DNA of 64,000 nt, from NCBI GenBank assembly GCA_021018995.1, contig CM037593.1:4306088-4370087 (forward strand). The letters run 5' to 3'. Below are positions 21,890-36,880 of the stretch, one piece after another; within the stretch, counting starts at the first letter, position 1, and each line of letters begins with the position of its first letter. The DNA is from Chloranthus sessilifolius. Taxonomy: Eukaryota > Streptophyta > Magnoliopsida > Chloranthales > Chloranthaceae. Below the pieces are notes generated by a model. It searched no databases. It saw nothing but the letters and a program-made list of their open reading frames with translations, and had not been told where the DNA came from. Both the position numbers and the translations under genes were made by a program.

Positions 21890-22790
21890 TTAAGGAAGGT
21901 AGAGATAAATGTAAGTGAGATGCATTGAAATGGTAAATGAAGCCAAGTCAATCTATGTTTGTAACGTGTTTATGATCCTTACTGCTACACCACATTAATA
22001 AATGGATTTTATAGTAATTATTATTACTATTATTATTAGGGATCCGGTTTCGTCTTCCAAGATGTTGTGGGCTCCATGTGGCACCCACTGACATTGTTTG
22101 AATTGGGTGCCACCCACTGCACTGGGGGATGGGATAATTTGACAAAAAAAATCACAAAATATATATTTAAAGCTTCGTCAAAGTTTGATTAATTTCACGG
22201 TTCAAATTTCAAGGCCTCAAAAATACATGCTCGTGATGAAATCTCAAATTTTTTTTATTCTTCTTTAAATATGATCTCAGCAAAGCTCATGTGCTCTATA
22301 CATCATCAATTTGGTGTCTTGTTTGGAGATTTTCCTCAATCTTTGAAGACGTTTGTGTATCCTCCAATGACAGATGGAAGCCTTTTTTCTATTATTATTA
22401 TTATTATTCTTAATTATATTATAAAAAATAAGACTATTAACAGTGCTGCTATTAGTAAAATTGTTGTTATAAGTTATGCGGGTATCAGAAAATGTCTTAG
22501 GAGCAAGTGCCCGTGAAACACATTATTTTTTAGTGTTATTATTATTATTATTTTAGTTAATTTGAGAATAAGACCGATAAAATATTCATATGTTATAAAA
22601 TGCACTGTCGGTGTCAAAGCAATCATTTCTTCGACTTAAAATAGATGGCAAATAAGGTCTACAATCATTTCTTCTACTTGAAATAGGTGGCAAAAATAAG
22701 ATCTACTGCTTCAAAGATTCTTGCTATTTAAATAATTTATAAATTAAACGTAAAGGTTAACGCAGTGACTTATTCTAATTAAAGGATACT
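21890..22790. repeat. Upstream region of GLP1: shared block with MITE and ATT runs
   Basis: Up to about 21980 it matches the GLP2 upstream region (agataaatgtaagtgagatg). ATT microsatellites lie at about 22018-22038, 22390-22408 and 22540-22553. A CACTA-like MITE relic spans about 22419-22533 (AAAAAATAAGACTATTAACA to ATTATTTTTTAGTG). From 22585, phrases such as cactgtcggtgtcaaagcaa match copies B (49850) and C (56535). Confidence 0.6.
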
Positions 22791-22799
22791 TACCTGCCG

Positions 22800-23005
22800 T
22801 AGTGACAAATTCTTAGCCAGTGGCGGCTAAGGATGGTGGCTAAGGACTTTCTTCTAGTGGCGGCTAAGTATGGTGGCTAAGGATTTTCAGTATGGCGGCT
22901 AAGGATTTTCTTCTAGTGGCGGCTAAGTATGGCGGCTAAGGATTTTCTTCTAGCGGCAGCTAAGGATAAGGATGGTGGCTAAGGAGTTCCTAGTGGCAGC
23001 TAAGA
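22800..23005. repeat. Minisatellite of GGCGGCTAAGGATGG units
   Basis: Four to five units of about 45 bp (ttttcttctagtggcggcta, then aagtatggtggctaagga). Copies B (about 50440) and C (about 57760) have the phrase once, so the expansion happened in copy A. Confidence 0.85.
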
Positions 23006-23009
23006 AAAA

Positions 23010-24260
23010 ACGTTACACTGCACAGAACCATATGAACAAGAATCCTCATCAAACCCCTAGCCGAGAGGACCAATATTACCTATTCAGGTTGTCGGAAGCT
23101 ACAGAGAAATCATTGCCCTCAAGTTTATGATGATAATGAGCCACCATGGCCGGCCAATACCGATACGTATAGGCGGTATATATCGGTTTTCTAGTTCACC
23201 AAAATGTAGCAGCCCCAATACGCGTATCGACCAATTCATAGCCCTGACTTTTTATGGGAAACCAACGAATTCAAGCCTCTTTGTTGTTTGAGAGCTTGGT
23301 CTAAGGCGCCGGTTCAATAGGGTGTTGCAGATCCCAAAAATTGAATTTTAAACTCTTTGGCACACCACATCACACTCAAATAGATTTTAGGGACATATTT
23401 TGAGAAATTTTGACATGTGGAATAAAAGACTTACTCTCTGATGGATGAGGCATGATCTCAAGATCCCTCTGTAGATGATCCCGGAGAAACATTATCTCCG
23501 TCATCTGATCTAGAGGAATGAACGAATTTTAAGAGGTACAAAATGTTAGTACTTTCACAATAACTGCGTTGGTGCGTTTAGCGAAACCAAACAAAGCAAC
23601 CGGCTGCTGCTTTTTGTTTGATGTAACAGCTTATCAATGCAAACGGGGCTGCTTTTATTTAATTAGACTCCTTGGCAATGGTTATTTGTCAGCCACATTT
23701 GGCATGCAAATGACACAATAAATGTATTCAATGGACGGTTAGGATCGTCCAGAACTCTATATCCATGGATGCAATTACCTAGCATACGTACACCATGTAC
23801 TCCTTCACAATAATAATAATAATAATAATAGAATAGTCACAATTCACTATTCATTAATATGTTTTACAAAAAAGGCTTTTATGTCCACGGATCAAAACCT
23901 CGGGTTACCAATTAATATCGTTCTACCTCCAAAATGATATTTATTGGACGATATGTATTGGTATCTGTCATACAATTGAACAATACGGTATATTAAATGT
24001 ATTGTATCGTTCAGCTCAGATATATATCGATATCGAACGAAATTTAGATCCATATATATGTCTATACGTATCGATCTAGTCGTATCGGACCTTTACGAAC
24101 TTTTACCTCAGGTACGTGGCTCCCCCCTTAAATAGGTGAGTGCCTTTATAATTTTGGTTGGTGCAAATAGATGCACGTTTTTATGTTGGTTAGGCAAGAG
24201 TATTGGTTTTTTATGTTGGTTAGGCATGAGTTAGAAGATTTTTGATCGTGAGGTGTGAGA
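23010..24260. repeat. Duplicated segment, copy A block 2
   Basis: 23040-23145 matches 50640-50735 and 57965-58060 (agccgagaggaccaatatta). 23345-23525 is a dispersed family copy (FAM-A: a GACATGTGGAAT phrase, then CTCAAGATCC, then ATCTCCGTCATCTGAT). 23930-24110 is rich in CGATATGTATCGG-like words (dispersed family FAM-C). An AAT run lies at 23812-23830. No gene. Confidence 0.65.
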
Positions 24261-24380
24261 AAGGAAGGATTTCGGCCTTTCGGGGGCTTAGTTTCTAGGT
24301 TCTACCAAAAACCACTATTGATGTTTAACTACCAAAGGGCTCGGCTCAACCCCGAACTTGGCCCAGGTAAGGTTGGATTT

Positions 24381-26610
24381 TGTAATATCCCTGATATTTT
24401 TTACGTATTTTCGTTTACTTCGGTAAGCGTGCCCAAAAATAATTATGGGATTTTCTGGGCTTTTTGTTTAGTTTTGGTTATGATGAGGGAGATGACCAAA
24501 GGACTTGGTTATGAGATGTGTATAAGTCAGGAAATCGATGATTTACACAATAAGGTTGGTATTTGTGTTTAACGCCGGAAGTTTTACAAGAATAAATGGA
24601 TAAGTAGTAATTAGAAATATCTAGATTTTTATTAGGTTTTGTTTTGTATTATAAAGAGAGATTTGAGAGAATTTACACTTCTCTCTTTCGGTTGAAAGTA
24701 AATTTGCAAACCAATTGCCTTGCTTTTGATTTTTAGATCTTGAGAGAGTGAGAGCTCCTCTTCTCATCTCAACCATTAGTTTATTTTATGCTTGAATTCG
24801 GATCAGTTTGGGCTATTGGAAGAGAAGGATAGAGGAGAGGATGTCACTATGTCGATAGGATCTGTGCAATGGAGGAAGGTTTATGATGGGCTGAATTGAA
24901 GCTTTTAAACCTTCGATCTTAGAAACTTGTTCCGGTGCGTGAATCGGTACAATGGGATCAACAGTTTAAGCTAAAAGAGGTAAGCCTTGAAACCTCCTTA
25001 TGTAAATTTGTTGGGTTTTGTTAGAATTTTAGATATGTATTCAATATAAAAGATTGGATGGCTGTGTTGAAACTAAGGAAAAAGAATCCGGGCATGTCGA
25101 ATTAACAGCCACAGAACCTGAAGAATTCGACTGTCGATTTGAAAATCGACTATCGAATTTGGAATTCGACTGTCGATTTGGAAATCAACAGTCGAAATGA
25201 GTTTGGCTGAGATGAGCGAAATTCGATGGTCGAATTTGAAATCGACCATCGAATTTCAAATTCGACCAACGAATTTGAATTCGATGGTCGAATTCTGTCC
25301 TGCTTATGGCTTTTGAAAGTTTTGTTGGATTTTTATTCTGGAAGCTTTTGGGTTGATTTTTGGGTTTTATATTAACACAGAGAATGTTAATATATGTAGG
25401 TTTTGACTATTGGGAGTCCTTGAAGAGGACTGTTTGTGCTAGACTTAGAAACTTCTTGGTTAAGGTAGGGGAACCCAAATTGTTATTTGCATAAATTTAT
25501 AAGCATAAACTGTTTTCGGCAATTTCTTTTAGAAGCATTAATTTTGGAAATTCTGTCATACACTGCATAAATAAAACTTAGAATATATGATACAAATCTG
25601 AAAATTTAGAACTTTGTTATGACTAAGAACTTTGAAATTTGAACCTCAGAACCTCAGTTAAACTTCGAATCAGAACTTTGAAAAATCAGAAATATGTTAT
25701 AAATAATAAGCTTTGATATGTGTTAGCATTTATATTTGATTTAGGGTTCATAAGTACGATGCCTTAGATTCTACCAATCGTGTTGACGGTATTACTTTGG
25801 CGCAAGTTTCCCTCATGGTGTAGGGGCTTGTTGCATTTTCAAAATGGGTTCATGAACGACGATGGTCAATAGGGTTTTCCCATCGGTCACGTAGTCCGCT
25901 CTCATGCTATAGGAAATTTGGGAGATAAAATTAAGTTATAAATTTAAGATAAGAAGCATGCTAAATCAGAACACTTTGAACACTTTAGATTATATTATCA
26001 GTTTTGACTCAGGATTAGAACTGGAGATTTAATTTGAAAAACATCATTGAAAAACCATATTTGATCTGATTCCGTCTTTTGAAAACCTTTACTTATAAAG
26101 AAATGCAAATAGATTTGTTTCCTCTATTGAGCTTGGCTGTTAGCTCACCCTCGACTATGCATCACATGTGTTGAAACTGACCTTGGGTCAGAGGATCCGG
26201 AGGACTCCGATTATATTTCCGAGGAGGATTTTGACATACCAGCTGAGGAGTTCTTTCCGTGGTCTTAGATCCTGTGTTTTCTTTTGGTATTTTGTCTGGA
26301 TATTATTTTAGAATATTGGGCCCTAGGCCTTTATTTTGGTTCTTTTGGTATCACTCGAGGAACCATTATTGTTAACCACTATTTTAGGTGATCGGATTAG
26401 CCATCACCGGTGGTTCTTCTTGGTTCCTCACAGTGATATATTTAATTTTGTTATATAAAGCTTTTGTTTTTTTGATTAATAATGTTGCCTCTGTCTTTAG
26501 ACCTTTGTTTATGTTGTCGGCTTCTATTTGTTACGGCTTATTGAGAAATCAATAAGTTGATGAACCGGCCTTTCCTATACCTTAGGGATTGGAAAAGTCA
26601 GGTCGTCACA
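24381..26610. mobile_element. Solo LTR (gypsy-type fossil)
   Basis: 2,230 bp from TGTAATATCCCTGATA to GGTCGTCACA, a terminal pair common in plant LTRs. The flanking repeat unit (ggttggattt / cggcttaaataaa) is continuous in other copies of the same unit, which fixes the boundaries. Flanking 5-bp copies are imperfect (GATTT, TACTT), suggesting an older insertion. Inside are short TTCGACNNTCGAATT-type palindromes (25120-25300). No internal coding region remains. Confidence 0.75.
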
Positions 26611-26614
26611 TACT

Positions 26615-27340
26615 TCGGCTTAAATAAAATGCCTGACCGCGACTCGACTTTCTATCTGGGCCGGGTTCAGGCCTCATTTTTAACATACAAAAAAAAGACT
26701 TAGGCCTAAATGAAAACTTGGTGCCCGAAAAGATCCGGGTTAAGCCCCGGCCTAATTCCTGATCCTGGATGAGAACGAGTATTATTTCTTACAGTAAAAA
26801 ATTAATCGGGCCAATCAGAAGCTCAACCCGAACCCTAAATTCCGTCCGTAACGTGGAAGTTGAGAAATACGAGGACTTAAAGGGGACGGAGATCTACATG
26901 CGCCTCAGAGTCTACGAGGGCAATGACTTGCACAACGTATTTCACTGTTCGGTTTTGTCAAATAGACGAGTTGCACCCATTCATAGCTCATGTTTAGCTA
27001 GCGGTCTGAACAGGAAGGTGTTAAGCCCGGCCTAGCTATACCCGACTCGCAATGGGCCAAGTATAAGCTAAGGTAGGTAAGCCCGATATATAAATGGGTT
27101 GGCATGGCCTGGCACGATTAGTGAGTCAAGCAGGATATGGGCTAGTTCCAAAGGCCCAATTAAAAATAGGCCCATTTAAGCCCTACTTAAACCCGACCTG
27201 AATCAATCAAATGAGTTCTTTTATATAGAAATTTATGAGCCAGCCTACGGCCGACGTACAATGAGTCCGATAGCTATGGTAGTTAGGCCTGATTCATATT
27301 GACTTGGCCCAGCCCGGACTGATTAGTAATCAGGCGCAGG
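26615..27340. repeat. GC-rich dispersed unit (FAM-B), copy A, second part
   Basis: Phrases gggccgggttcaggcctcat, acgtggaagttgagaaatac, gacgagttgcacccattcat recur in order at 51600-52440, 60030-60730, 60840-62770 (split) and 62860-63990. The first part of this copy is 24260-24380, left of the LTR. Any open frame here, for example 26769-27035, is not conserved between copies. Confidence 0.85.
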
Positions 27341-27384
27341 AGGTGGATATGTTCTTTCTCCAAGAGACTCGATTATAAAGTTAA

Positions 27385-28445
27385 CACATATTACACTCAA
27401 ACGTGACTTTAGGGCCACATTTTTGAGATCTGTACCATGTGGAATAGAAAATTAATCATTTGATAGTACAATCATAACCTTAAGATCCTTCGTGCGAAAA
27501 ATTGTGGTGAAACACGATCAGCATCGTTTGATTTAAAGTAATCAAATTTATATTGTGAATCTAATTTTAGATTTCATGGGATATTATTTGTGCAGAAAAA
27601 GCAGCTATGCCTATGATAGATTATTTTTTATTTTTTGGCTGCCTTACGTGATACATATCGGTTTGCCAAAAAATCGATACGTATCGCCGATATGTATTGG
27701 TATCAGCCGATTTTTTATACCTTAGTTGTCAATATGATAGGTCATATATTAAGCTAAAAAGGGCCCATAAATCATACTCATTGGGAGATCTGAACTGTTC
27801 GATTTTTAAAACGCACATAAAGCATCACACTCGTCAATTTGGTAGCTTGCTTGAAAACAACAGAACTTTTGGACTCTCTGTGACATTTCTTCAGTGGTAC
27901 ATATGCTAATCTTCTGTTCTCTACTCCATTTTGAGGGAGCGGAGGCCATGATATCAAATATCGGCCGATATCGATATGTATCGGCGATATTTATCGATTT
28001 TCTGGCTAATCGATACTTATAGGCCCTGATACGTGTATCAACCAATTCGTAGCCCTGAATTTTTATGGGAAACCAGCGAATTCATAACGTCTTTGTTGCT
28101 TGCTTACTAATATTTGTGCATAGCCCAAAGCGATAAGATTTTGTAGGAGGAAGATTGACCCATGCACCGCCCTTGGTGCATGTTCTAGGAACCGATACAC
28201 ATGGTGTAGGAGGGATATATGTATCATCCGAAATGTATTGGTTTCAGACTAGACCAGGTCAATACATTGAATGTATCGACCCATATATTTTTATACCCAT
28301 ATATTTTTGTATGTATCAGCTGATACATACCAATGTATCGTTTGAAACCGATACGTATCGATTTTGGTGTTAGACGATATGCACTGGAAAACCGACATTT
28401 TAATCCAATGTCGCTCAATCATGGCAACTTGAAACCTAGGTATGA
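27385..28445. repeat. FAM-A copy and FAM-C block, copy A
   Basis: 27385-27545 is a FAM-A copy matching 52510-52690. 27650-28060 and 28180-28420 are dense in CGATACGTATCGG / TATCGGCCGATA words (FAM-C). From about 28300 it aligns with 53310-53650 around a MITE present only in copy B. No gene. Confidence 0.7.
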
Positions 28446-30010
28446 CAAACATCGCCGACTTATTCAAAAAATTGGTGATAGTCTCCAATTTTAAGTATTT
28501 CAATGTATTCGGCGGTTAGTCGACCAAATCGCCAAATCAGCACTGCGTCGGCGATGAATCGGTGAGTCGGCTTTTTATTTGAGAAAACATAAGTTCCAAA
28601 AACCTGATTTCTAAGATGAATAAAAAATAAAACATAAGTTCCAAGGTTAGGACTTTTTATTTGAGACAAGACAGCATTGACCATTGTTAAATTCTGGCGA
28701 TGGTCGACTCTCACATTCTCCCTTTGGCATTTTTTCTTCTTGATCTTTTCTTATTTGCTTCTTTTCTTCTTAAGACTAAAATGCTTAAAGAAGCTACAGA
28801 GCCTAGTTGCCTACAGCCTAGTAAGTAGCCTACAGTCTACAACTCTACACTTACACAATTATACGGCTAACGAAGTTAAGAAGGTATCGCCTACTAGTCT
28901 ACAGGCTCTACAAATTGCAAATTATTGTAATATAATATCATATAATATATTATTATATTATATAATAATATAATTGTAATATAAGAAGCTACAGCCTATA
29001 GCGGTAAAACCTACTAGTCTATAGGATCTTCAATTTGTAAATTATTATATTATATTATATTATATTATAATATAATATTTCAAACTACTATTAAATTATA
29101 TTATAATATAATATAATATAATCTATAGCACATTTATAATATAATATATAGCACATTTAACTTTTAATAAATATTATTTTCTTAATATCATTTATTGAAA
29201 AACTCCACTTGACAGTTGACAATGATAATTATTTTTTTCTCTCATGTATATTTCTAATTTTTTCTTAATTCCTAACTTTTCTTCGAGGTTCCCTAATTTT
29301 ACTGAAGTTTTTTTACTTTCCCCATGCCGATTTATTGCGGACTTGACAACTTGTTACCATGCCTTGCGGTTTGTCTACTCATCTCTTATTATACACTTAG
29401 TAAATGTGTACATCAGCCTAGACGGCAAGGTATCAAAATTGATATCAGTATCGGGTATCAGTTTGCTAGAGACTACTGATACAATTCGGCCAATACCGAT
29501 TCGTATCTGCCTAATTTTAAAAAGAAAAAGCAAAAGAGTTACCACTACAGTTTTAGGAAAAAAAAAAATAGGAAAAGGTCGGCATAGTGCTATAGAAGAT
29601 GAGTCAATAGAGAAAGTAAGACCTTATATAGATTTCAGCTAGTCTTATAGGGTTTGACATGTTGTCATCATAAAATAATAATAATAAAAGGTTTGACAGG
29701 CTAGACTACTGACAAGATGAAGGAATTTGGCTACTTTTTATCAATTCTATCATGTTACCATTTCCTTGCGTTATGTCCCTTCACTTTTTTTTCTTTTTTT
29801 TTTTTTTCATTTAGAAGCGTGTATATATATATTTTTTCAAAACAAAAGGGTACCTTTGTTCTCGCTTGCGCATTTTCTGTGAGCATCCACGTTCTAGACC
29901 CTTAAAATCCGTTAATTGCTTCAGATCAGCTAATGGAGATTGTTCTTCAGCCCTATCTTCTACACAATCGATCTTTTTATTCAATGTGTTACAAAGCCCC
30001 AAACAATGCT
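28446..30010. other. AT-rich insertion, no gene
   Basis: 28780-28900 repeats CTACAGCCTAGTAGCCTACAG-type words. 28920-29150 is almost pure TATAATATAT. 29365-29425 matches 53652-53712 (tttgtctac...cagcctagacgg), so 28446-29364 is extra in copy A. 29430-29510 is another FAM-C trace. The frames at 29244 and 29811 show no family. Confidence 0.5.
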
Positions 30011-30014
30011 CTTC

Positions 30015-30185
30015 AATCATATGGCACACATCACGCTCAAACGTGATTTTTAGGCATTGCTTAGGGATTTGGGACACATGAAATAACAAATGACCATCTA
30101 ATAGGTACACCATCATCTCAAGATTCATTTTGGATAATATCTTGGTGAAACACAAACTCCATAATCTGATCCGAAGCAATCAATA
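30015..30185. repeat. FAM-A dispersed repeat copy
   Basis: Same word order as other copies: catatggcacacatcacgct, ggacacatgaaataac, ccatctaataggtacacc, ctcaagattc, gtgaaacacaaactccataa, tctgatccgaagcaatcaat. Confidence 0.8.
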
Positions 30186-30336
30186 GCTCTAAAAGGGTCT
30201 AATACATGGGTGCTTTCAGAGAATGCATGAGCGCTAATAGAGATACCCAAAATAAACTCCCTAATACTCTCCAAACTTGCCCGGTCAATATCTGACACAC
30301 TGGCAACTCTATACAAGCAACCTCCTACCTGGCTAA

Positions 30337-31280
<944 letters not shown>

Positions 31281-33224
31281 TGGTCACAAACAAGTGTCAG
31301 AGTTTAGCATGGATAGATTCAGCACATAACCAGTTCTAGTGATAAGGGTGTTACTTAATCTCCTTTTGTCCAAATGGTCAAACCTCCAGCTATTACTGAG
31401 CACATAAATCATTGAAAGTTCATGATGTGATGTTTTACTCGTAAGTGCACGAATCGGTTTGTATATAGTGGGTGCGGAGTACGAGATCGTTCCCACGAGG
31501 ACTAATTTTGAAATATCTAAAAGAGACAAGCAATTCTAGAAATCTACTAAGATCTAACAGTATTCTACCAGTTTTATGATTTAAGCGGTTAATGAGATGG
31601 TAATTAATGACTACAAACTAAAATTCAATTGATAATTCAAAAGGAAAGGTAAAGATGATGATAAAGATGAAGATACTAAATCCTCCCATCTTTGGTCCGT
31701 TCTTCCTATAATATAAATCTAAGGATTAAATTATGAGATATTTCATTGGTAACAAACATCTTTTATGGAAGATCAATGGTCAACACCCTAATAGGTTCCA
31801 CGTTGCATCCCTGCAATCAGGACTTAGATGATTTTCATATATATAGATCTGGGATCAAGGGCATGGCTAGGCACACATGATCTCAGGTTCAATTAAAAAT
31901 CATCCCCAAAGTGGGTGAAAATTCCAACAAGAATACAACTTATAAATCTGAAATCAAGGGCATGGCTAGGCACACTTTATTCAGATTAGGGAGTATTTAA
32001 GATAAAATTACCATTACAGAACCAAGATCCAGGGCATGGCTCGGCACACTCGATCCCAGAACATGATCGTACTTAGATCCACACGATGAAAGCAAAAAGA
32101 TCATAACAATGATTGGATAAAATTACCGTCACAGATCTGAGATCCCGGGCATGGCTCGGCACACGCGATCCCGGTTAGTGGCGGGGATTTCATCCGTTCA
32201 TGATAGCACAACAACCATAAAATAAAATCTCATATTTTAATCCTAAATTTATATTATTAAAAGTACATCCCTCGGATGGGAATCATTAGATCCCCATCCC
32301 TATAAATTTAGCCACACATACTGTAAGTAAATGACATAAATAAATAAATACGGGAAAATAACATTAATTAAAATTACCTCAAACTTCAAAATAAATTACG
32401 TTGATCCACAAGTATGATGATCTTCAGAAACGAAATTAATGCAGGAATAAACTTTGAACAAAATTTAGGAATGAATACTGAAAAATTAAAGGGAACAAAG
32501 CTCTCAAAAGAATAATAAAATTTCCCTATTTCTATGTCTAACTATGAAAAATAATGGCTAAAAACTAAGAATTCTAAAACTAAAACTCTCTCCTAAAATT
32601 AATTCTATCTAATTAATTCCTATGTTATTCCCCTCCGAAGTGTTTGAGTTGCTTTAAATTGACCCTCGTCGCGGAAGTCTCCCAAGCCAAACTTTTAGGG
32701 TCGATTAATCGACCAGGGAGGGTCGATGCATCGAGCCGCCAAAAAGTCCCAAAAATTAGGTTTACGGTATCAGTTTCGTGTCAGACTCTGACTCTGCCTC
32801 GATTAATCGACCTATAGGGTCGATGCATCGACCCCAGAAATCCGTGAAATTCAGCACTTTTTCTTGGTTCAGACACTGCTTCGGTATTTCGGCCATAACT
32901 TTCTGTCCCGAACTCGGATTGAAACGATTCTTGCGCCGTTGGAAAGCTGACGAAAAGATCTACAACGTTCATGTTTTGACAATTTCGTAATTCTACCATC
33001 TTAAAGGTCCAAATTTAGCCGCAAGTCCCACCAAGTTCTTGATTACCCAAAGTTGCAGTGTTTTGACATTATATTCAGAATTCTTGGACTGTTTTCTATA
33101 CTTGGCTTGTATTTACCTGAAACACTTCAAATCTAATCATTCTCATCAGATAGCCTTCATCGGACAGCTAAATATAGGTATTTAGGGGTGAAATATCATC
33201 ATTTTTCAGTACTCATCATACCCC

Positions 33225-35240
33225 CAAACCTACACTTTGCTAGTCCTCGAGCAAAGCAAACTAAAGAAAATAAATGCCACTTTCGTAGGGAACACGATTG
33301 CACTTAGCATGTGCAACAAGCCTTTAAACCCCTAGGTGATCCTAGTGGAGGAGTTGTGTCTCCTGAGGGTTTACAGTGAAGTTACCCACAAACTTCAATA
33401 TATTTTTGAAATCATCGATAAAATTGAGTTTTCAAAACATGATTTTGATAACATATATACCATTCAAAAACAAATCATTAATCAATTCAACATGCAATTC
33501 TCAATTTTAAATAACAATGTTATACTAATCATACTAATATCCATGCAAATTAGTCTAATGCTCAAATCGTTAGATAGCTCATCCATTCATGCCTAAGTGT
33601 GTGCATAACCAAACCGAATTCATTCATCTCGAACTAGTTCAAACGGAAAACCGTTGGATACATTGTTTTGACTCAATCCTCACTTTAGGTATACTCTCAA
33701 AATATACGATAGATAGTGGATAGTTTTCGCACATATGTGAGAGGTCAATACAAAGCAAATAAAAAGGTCTCACATGATAAATGAAGCACGATGCAATCAA
33801 TGAACAAAAATAAATCTCATAAAAAGATACTTGTATATCCTAAGCATGTCATATCAAGTGTCATAAGTATCACATATTTACTCTCCACAAGACAGTTACT
33901 AATGCAAGATCAGATCATGAAGGTCTTTTTAGGGTTTAATGGGGCTCAGGAAAGGGTAAGAGAGAATTGGAAGTTGGGATTCAAAGTCTCTGAGAAATTG
34001 GAAAAGAAACACCTTTTTGATTTTTTTTCTATTTCTCTTCTTTTTCTTTTCTAATCTCTCACTATTTTTCTCAATTTTTCTCTATTTTTCTCAACTTTCT
34101 TTTTCTCTTCCTTTTCTTGAAGCACCTCAGATTTTTCATTATTTTTCATAATTTTCTTTTTCTCTCCCCTTTTTTTTTCTTTTTATTTTTGCCACACTCT
34201 CAGTAAACACCACAACTCAGTATCTCTCCACTTACTCTCTTTTCGTTCACTCTCATCCCTCGTTCCTAATTTCTCAGAAATAAAAAGGGTAAAGCTGAAT
34301 TTTCAGAAATGGTGAAGGGTTAAAGGTTAACGTGGCTTATCAAAGAATGTATAAAGGTAAATTTTTCAATAGGCTCAAAGGGGTACTAGAAAGATAAATT
34401 TATTTGAGGTAGGACATTTTAAGCACAAACGAGCCAAAGATGGCCTTCAATCATATCCTTAAAAGATAGTAACTTTGCCTATTTGTCTTGAGTAGATATA
34501 CAGTACATTCTAACATAATGATATAAATTTGATTTCATGCAAAGTCACAAGTCAAAATGAAGTGTATGAGATTATACAAAATAAGTCGTATTCAAATAAA
34601 ACTCCGAATTTATATATTCACTCATCAATGACGGGAAATTAGCTCTAAAGCTCATTGGGTTTAGTCTCCACTAAGAACCTAAGATTCAGCATTCAAAACA
34701 GTTCATCGATTTCTAAGTCTTAGCTTGGTATCAGTGTAAAAATTCTAAGCATGAATATCAAAATTATCCACAACATATCACATTCAACTTCATCATCTTA
34801 GATACAAGTAATCAAAATATGACACTAGTATTCTCAAAATTAAATTCACATGCATCATCAACTAAAGTTTGAAAACAATCGTAAAATAATGTGCATGATG
34901 ACTTCAAAATTTAATTTTTTTTTTTTTTTTTTCAGATAAAACATATAAATGACGCAAAATAATTAACCATACCCCCAAACCTAAAGATGACAATGTCCAC
35001 ATTGACTGAAAGAAGTAGCGTACCCCCAAACCTGTTTGAAAAAAAACCCCAACACAAAGATCAGGTGCAGAGAATATGTGCATCAAATTGAAACATGACA
35101 AAAAATATATTGAAGGGAATATGGTTGCACTATTGAGGGAATTAAAAACAATCTAAACAAAATAAAATAAAACAAAAAGAAAAGAAGAAAAAAAACTAAT
35201 AAATCCTAAATCCTAAATCCTAAACTAAACATGAATCCAA
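33225..35240. other. LTR-fossil interior, non-coding
   Basis: AT-rich, with a pyrimidine-rich tract at 34015-34260. No coding similarity seen. Confidence 0.5.
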
Positions 35241-35245
35241 CTCTG

Positions 35246-36880
35246 TTAATCATTGGCAGGCGGACCCATCCACCTCGGATCACTTAAATTGATATTCATA
35301 GGCACAGGGAACAATTTCTCCCAAAGATCAAGGGGAAATTGATGAGGCACCGCCGATTGTATGGAAGGAGGTGGGGAGGCGAAAGTAGGAGATGAAGATG
35401 GGGGAGATGGTGACAGCATCACATCAATTATCTCGATATCAGTATTGAAGCATGGTAGAGGAGAATTGGAACGATTTACCTTCTTTCTAGATGGTTCTCC
35501 CCAGTAAGGAATGATCATCGGATCGAGGTCGATGATTTCAACATTGTTGGACACAAAAGAGACCGTCCGATGAGAGCGGCGCTCCCGCTTTTTAGCAGTC
35601 TCCTCCATCTTTGATAATCGTGCTCTGGTGAGATATAATCTTCGTGCCATGAAAAGGATTGTGCAGAGTTAATGAAAAGTGAGCCTAAAGGTGAATATAA
35701 AGGGAAAAAAATATATAGAGTTGGAGTAGGAGTCGAAAGAGGTGTCCTCCAAAACAGAAACAATGAAAAGTGTGGCAGTACGCCTAAGAGAGTCCACGGG
35801 CGTGAGAAAAGTGGCAAATTAGAGTTCCAATAGGAGTACCGTCGCAAAAAAACAAAAAAACCAAAAATCGGTGGGGTCGATTAATCGATCCCTGAAGGTC
35901 GATGCATCAACCCTTTGGGGGTCGATTAATCGATATTGGGGTCGATGCATCGACTCCCAAAAAAAAAAAATTTTTTTTTTTTTTTTTTTTTTTGAACATA
36001 GGGTCGATTAATCGATCCCTAAAGGTCAATGCATCGACCCTTTTGGGGGTCGATTAATCGACATAGGGGTCGATACATCGACTTCCTAAAAAAAATTTTT
36101 TTTTTTTTTTTTTCGCAAACATTGGGTCGATTAATCGAGTATAACCCTCGATTAATCGACACCATCTTGGCAGAGAGTTGAATTTTTTTTTTTTTAAATG
36201 GCATTTTAATGGTGCTTTTCAACTACTCTAAAGGCAACCGGTAATTTGCAAAATTTTGGCAATCCCACACAGATTAGAAAACACACTTTTTCATTGATAA
36301 ATACGATGATTACAAGGACACTTCTGATTTGACTCCTAAAATAAACAGCCTAAACAAAAGAAAGAAAAATAACACAAAATAAAAAATCCTAATCCTAGAC
36401 TAATCAAACTAATCATCTCCATCCTCCTCGGCCTGACGGGCCCTGGCGCGCATCTCATCATAACTATCAGGCCACATGCGCTGCCCGATCTGATGGAGGA
36501 AGGAACGATCATAGTGGCTACGGCGCAGGAGTGCACCATGTTGTCACTGCTGCTCCTCTTGTAAAGAGTGAATTTGGGCTTGGAGCGAACCCAGCGACAC
36601 ACCCTCCTCAGGTGGCTCAGTATGACCCGGTTGGGGAGCATTGGGGAGCCAATGGTGCATCAGCAGGGGCATCAGGGATATTTCCCAAGAGACGCATACT
36701 GCGGTTCCATTGGGACGCACCATAACGATAGAATGCAAGGTCCCCGATATCATCATCCCGGTAGAACGGGAAACGAAGGAAATTAAGCAACTTCATAACA
36801 TAATGGGGGAAGTAGACCAACGGGGCTTCACCAGTTGAATACAATGATAAACGGGGTTCATGGGGGAAGTAGACCAACGG
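35246..36880 (-). other. Coding-like remains inside the LTR fossil
   Basis: Two minus-strand stretches (about 35246-35650 and 36410-36877) have protein-like composition, the first basic at its N-terminus and Pro/Ser-rich later, the second with a coiled-coil-like Gln/Glu stretch. Similar extra reading frames of unclear role occur in plant gypsy elements of the Tat/Athila type. Between them (35870-36170) lies an array of TCGATTAATCGA and TCGATGCATCGA palindromes with T runs. Fossil, broken. Confidence 0.4.

Noticed and set aside
22800-23005. CRISPR-like array of regular repeats
   Set aside because: Units abut without unique spacers and the genome is a plant's; it is a minisatellite.
24255-24572. 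105-codon plus-strand frame
   Set aside because: It crosses from FAM-B repeat into a solo LTR, so it is a chimera of two repeats.
26769-27035. 88-codon frame in a FAM-B unit
   Set aside because: The frame is not kept in the corresponding parts of the other four units.
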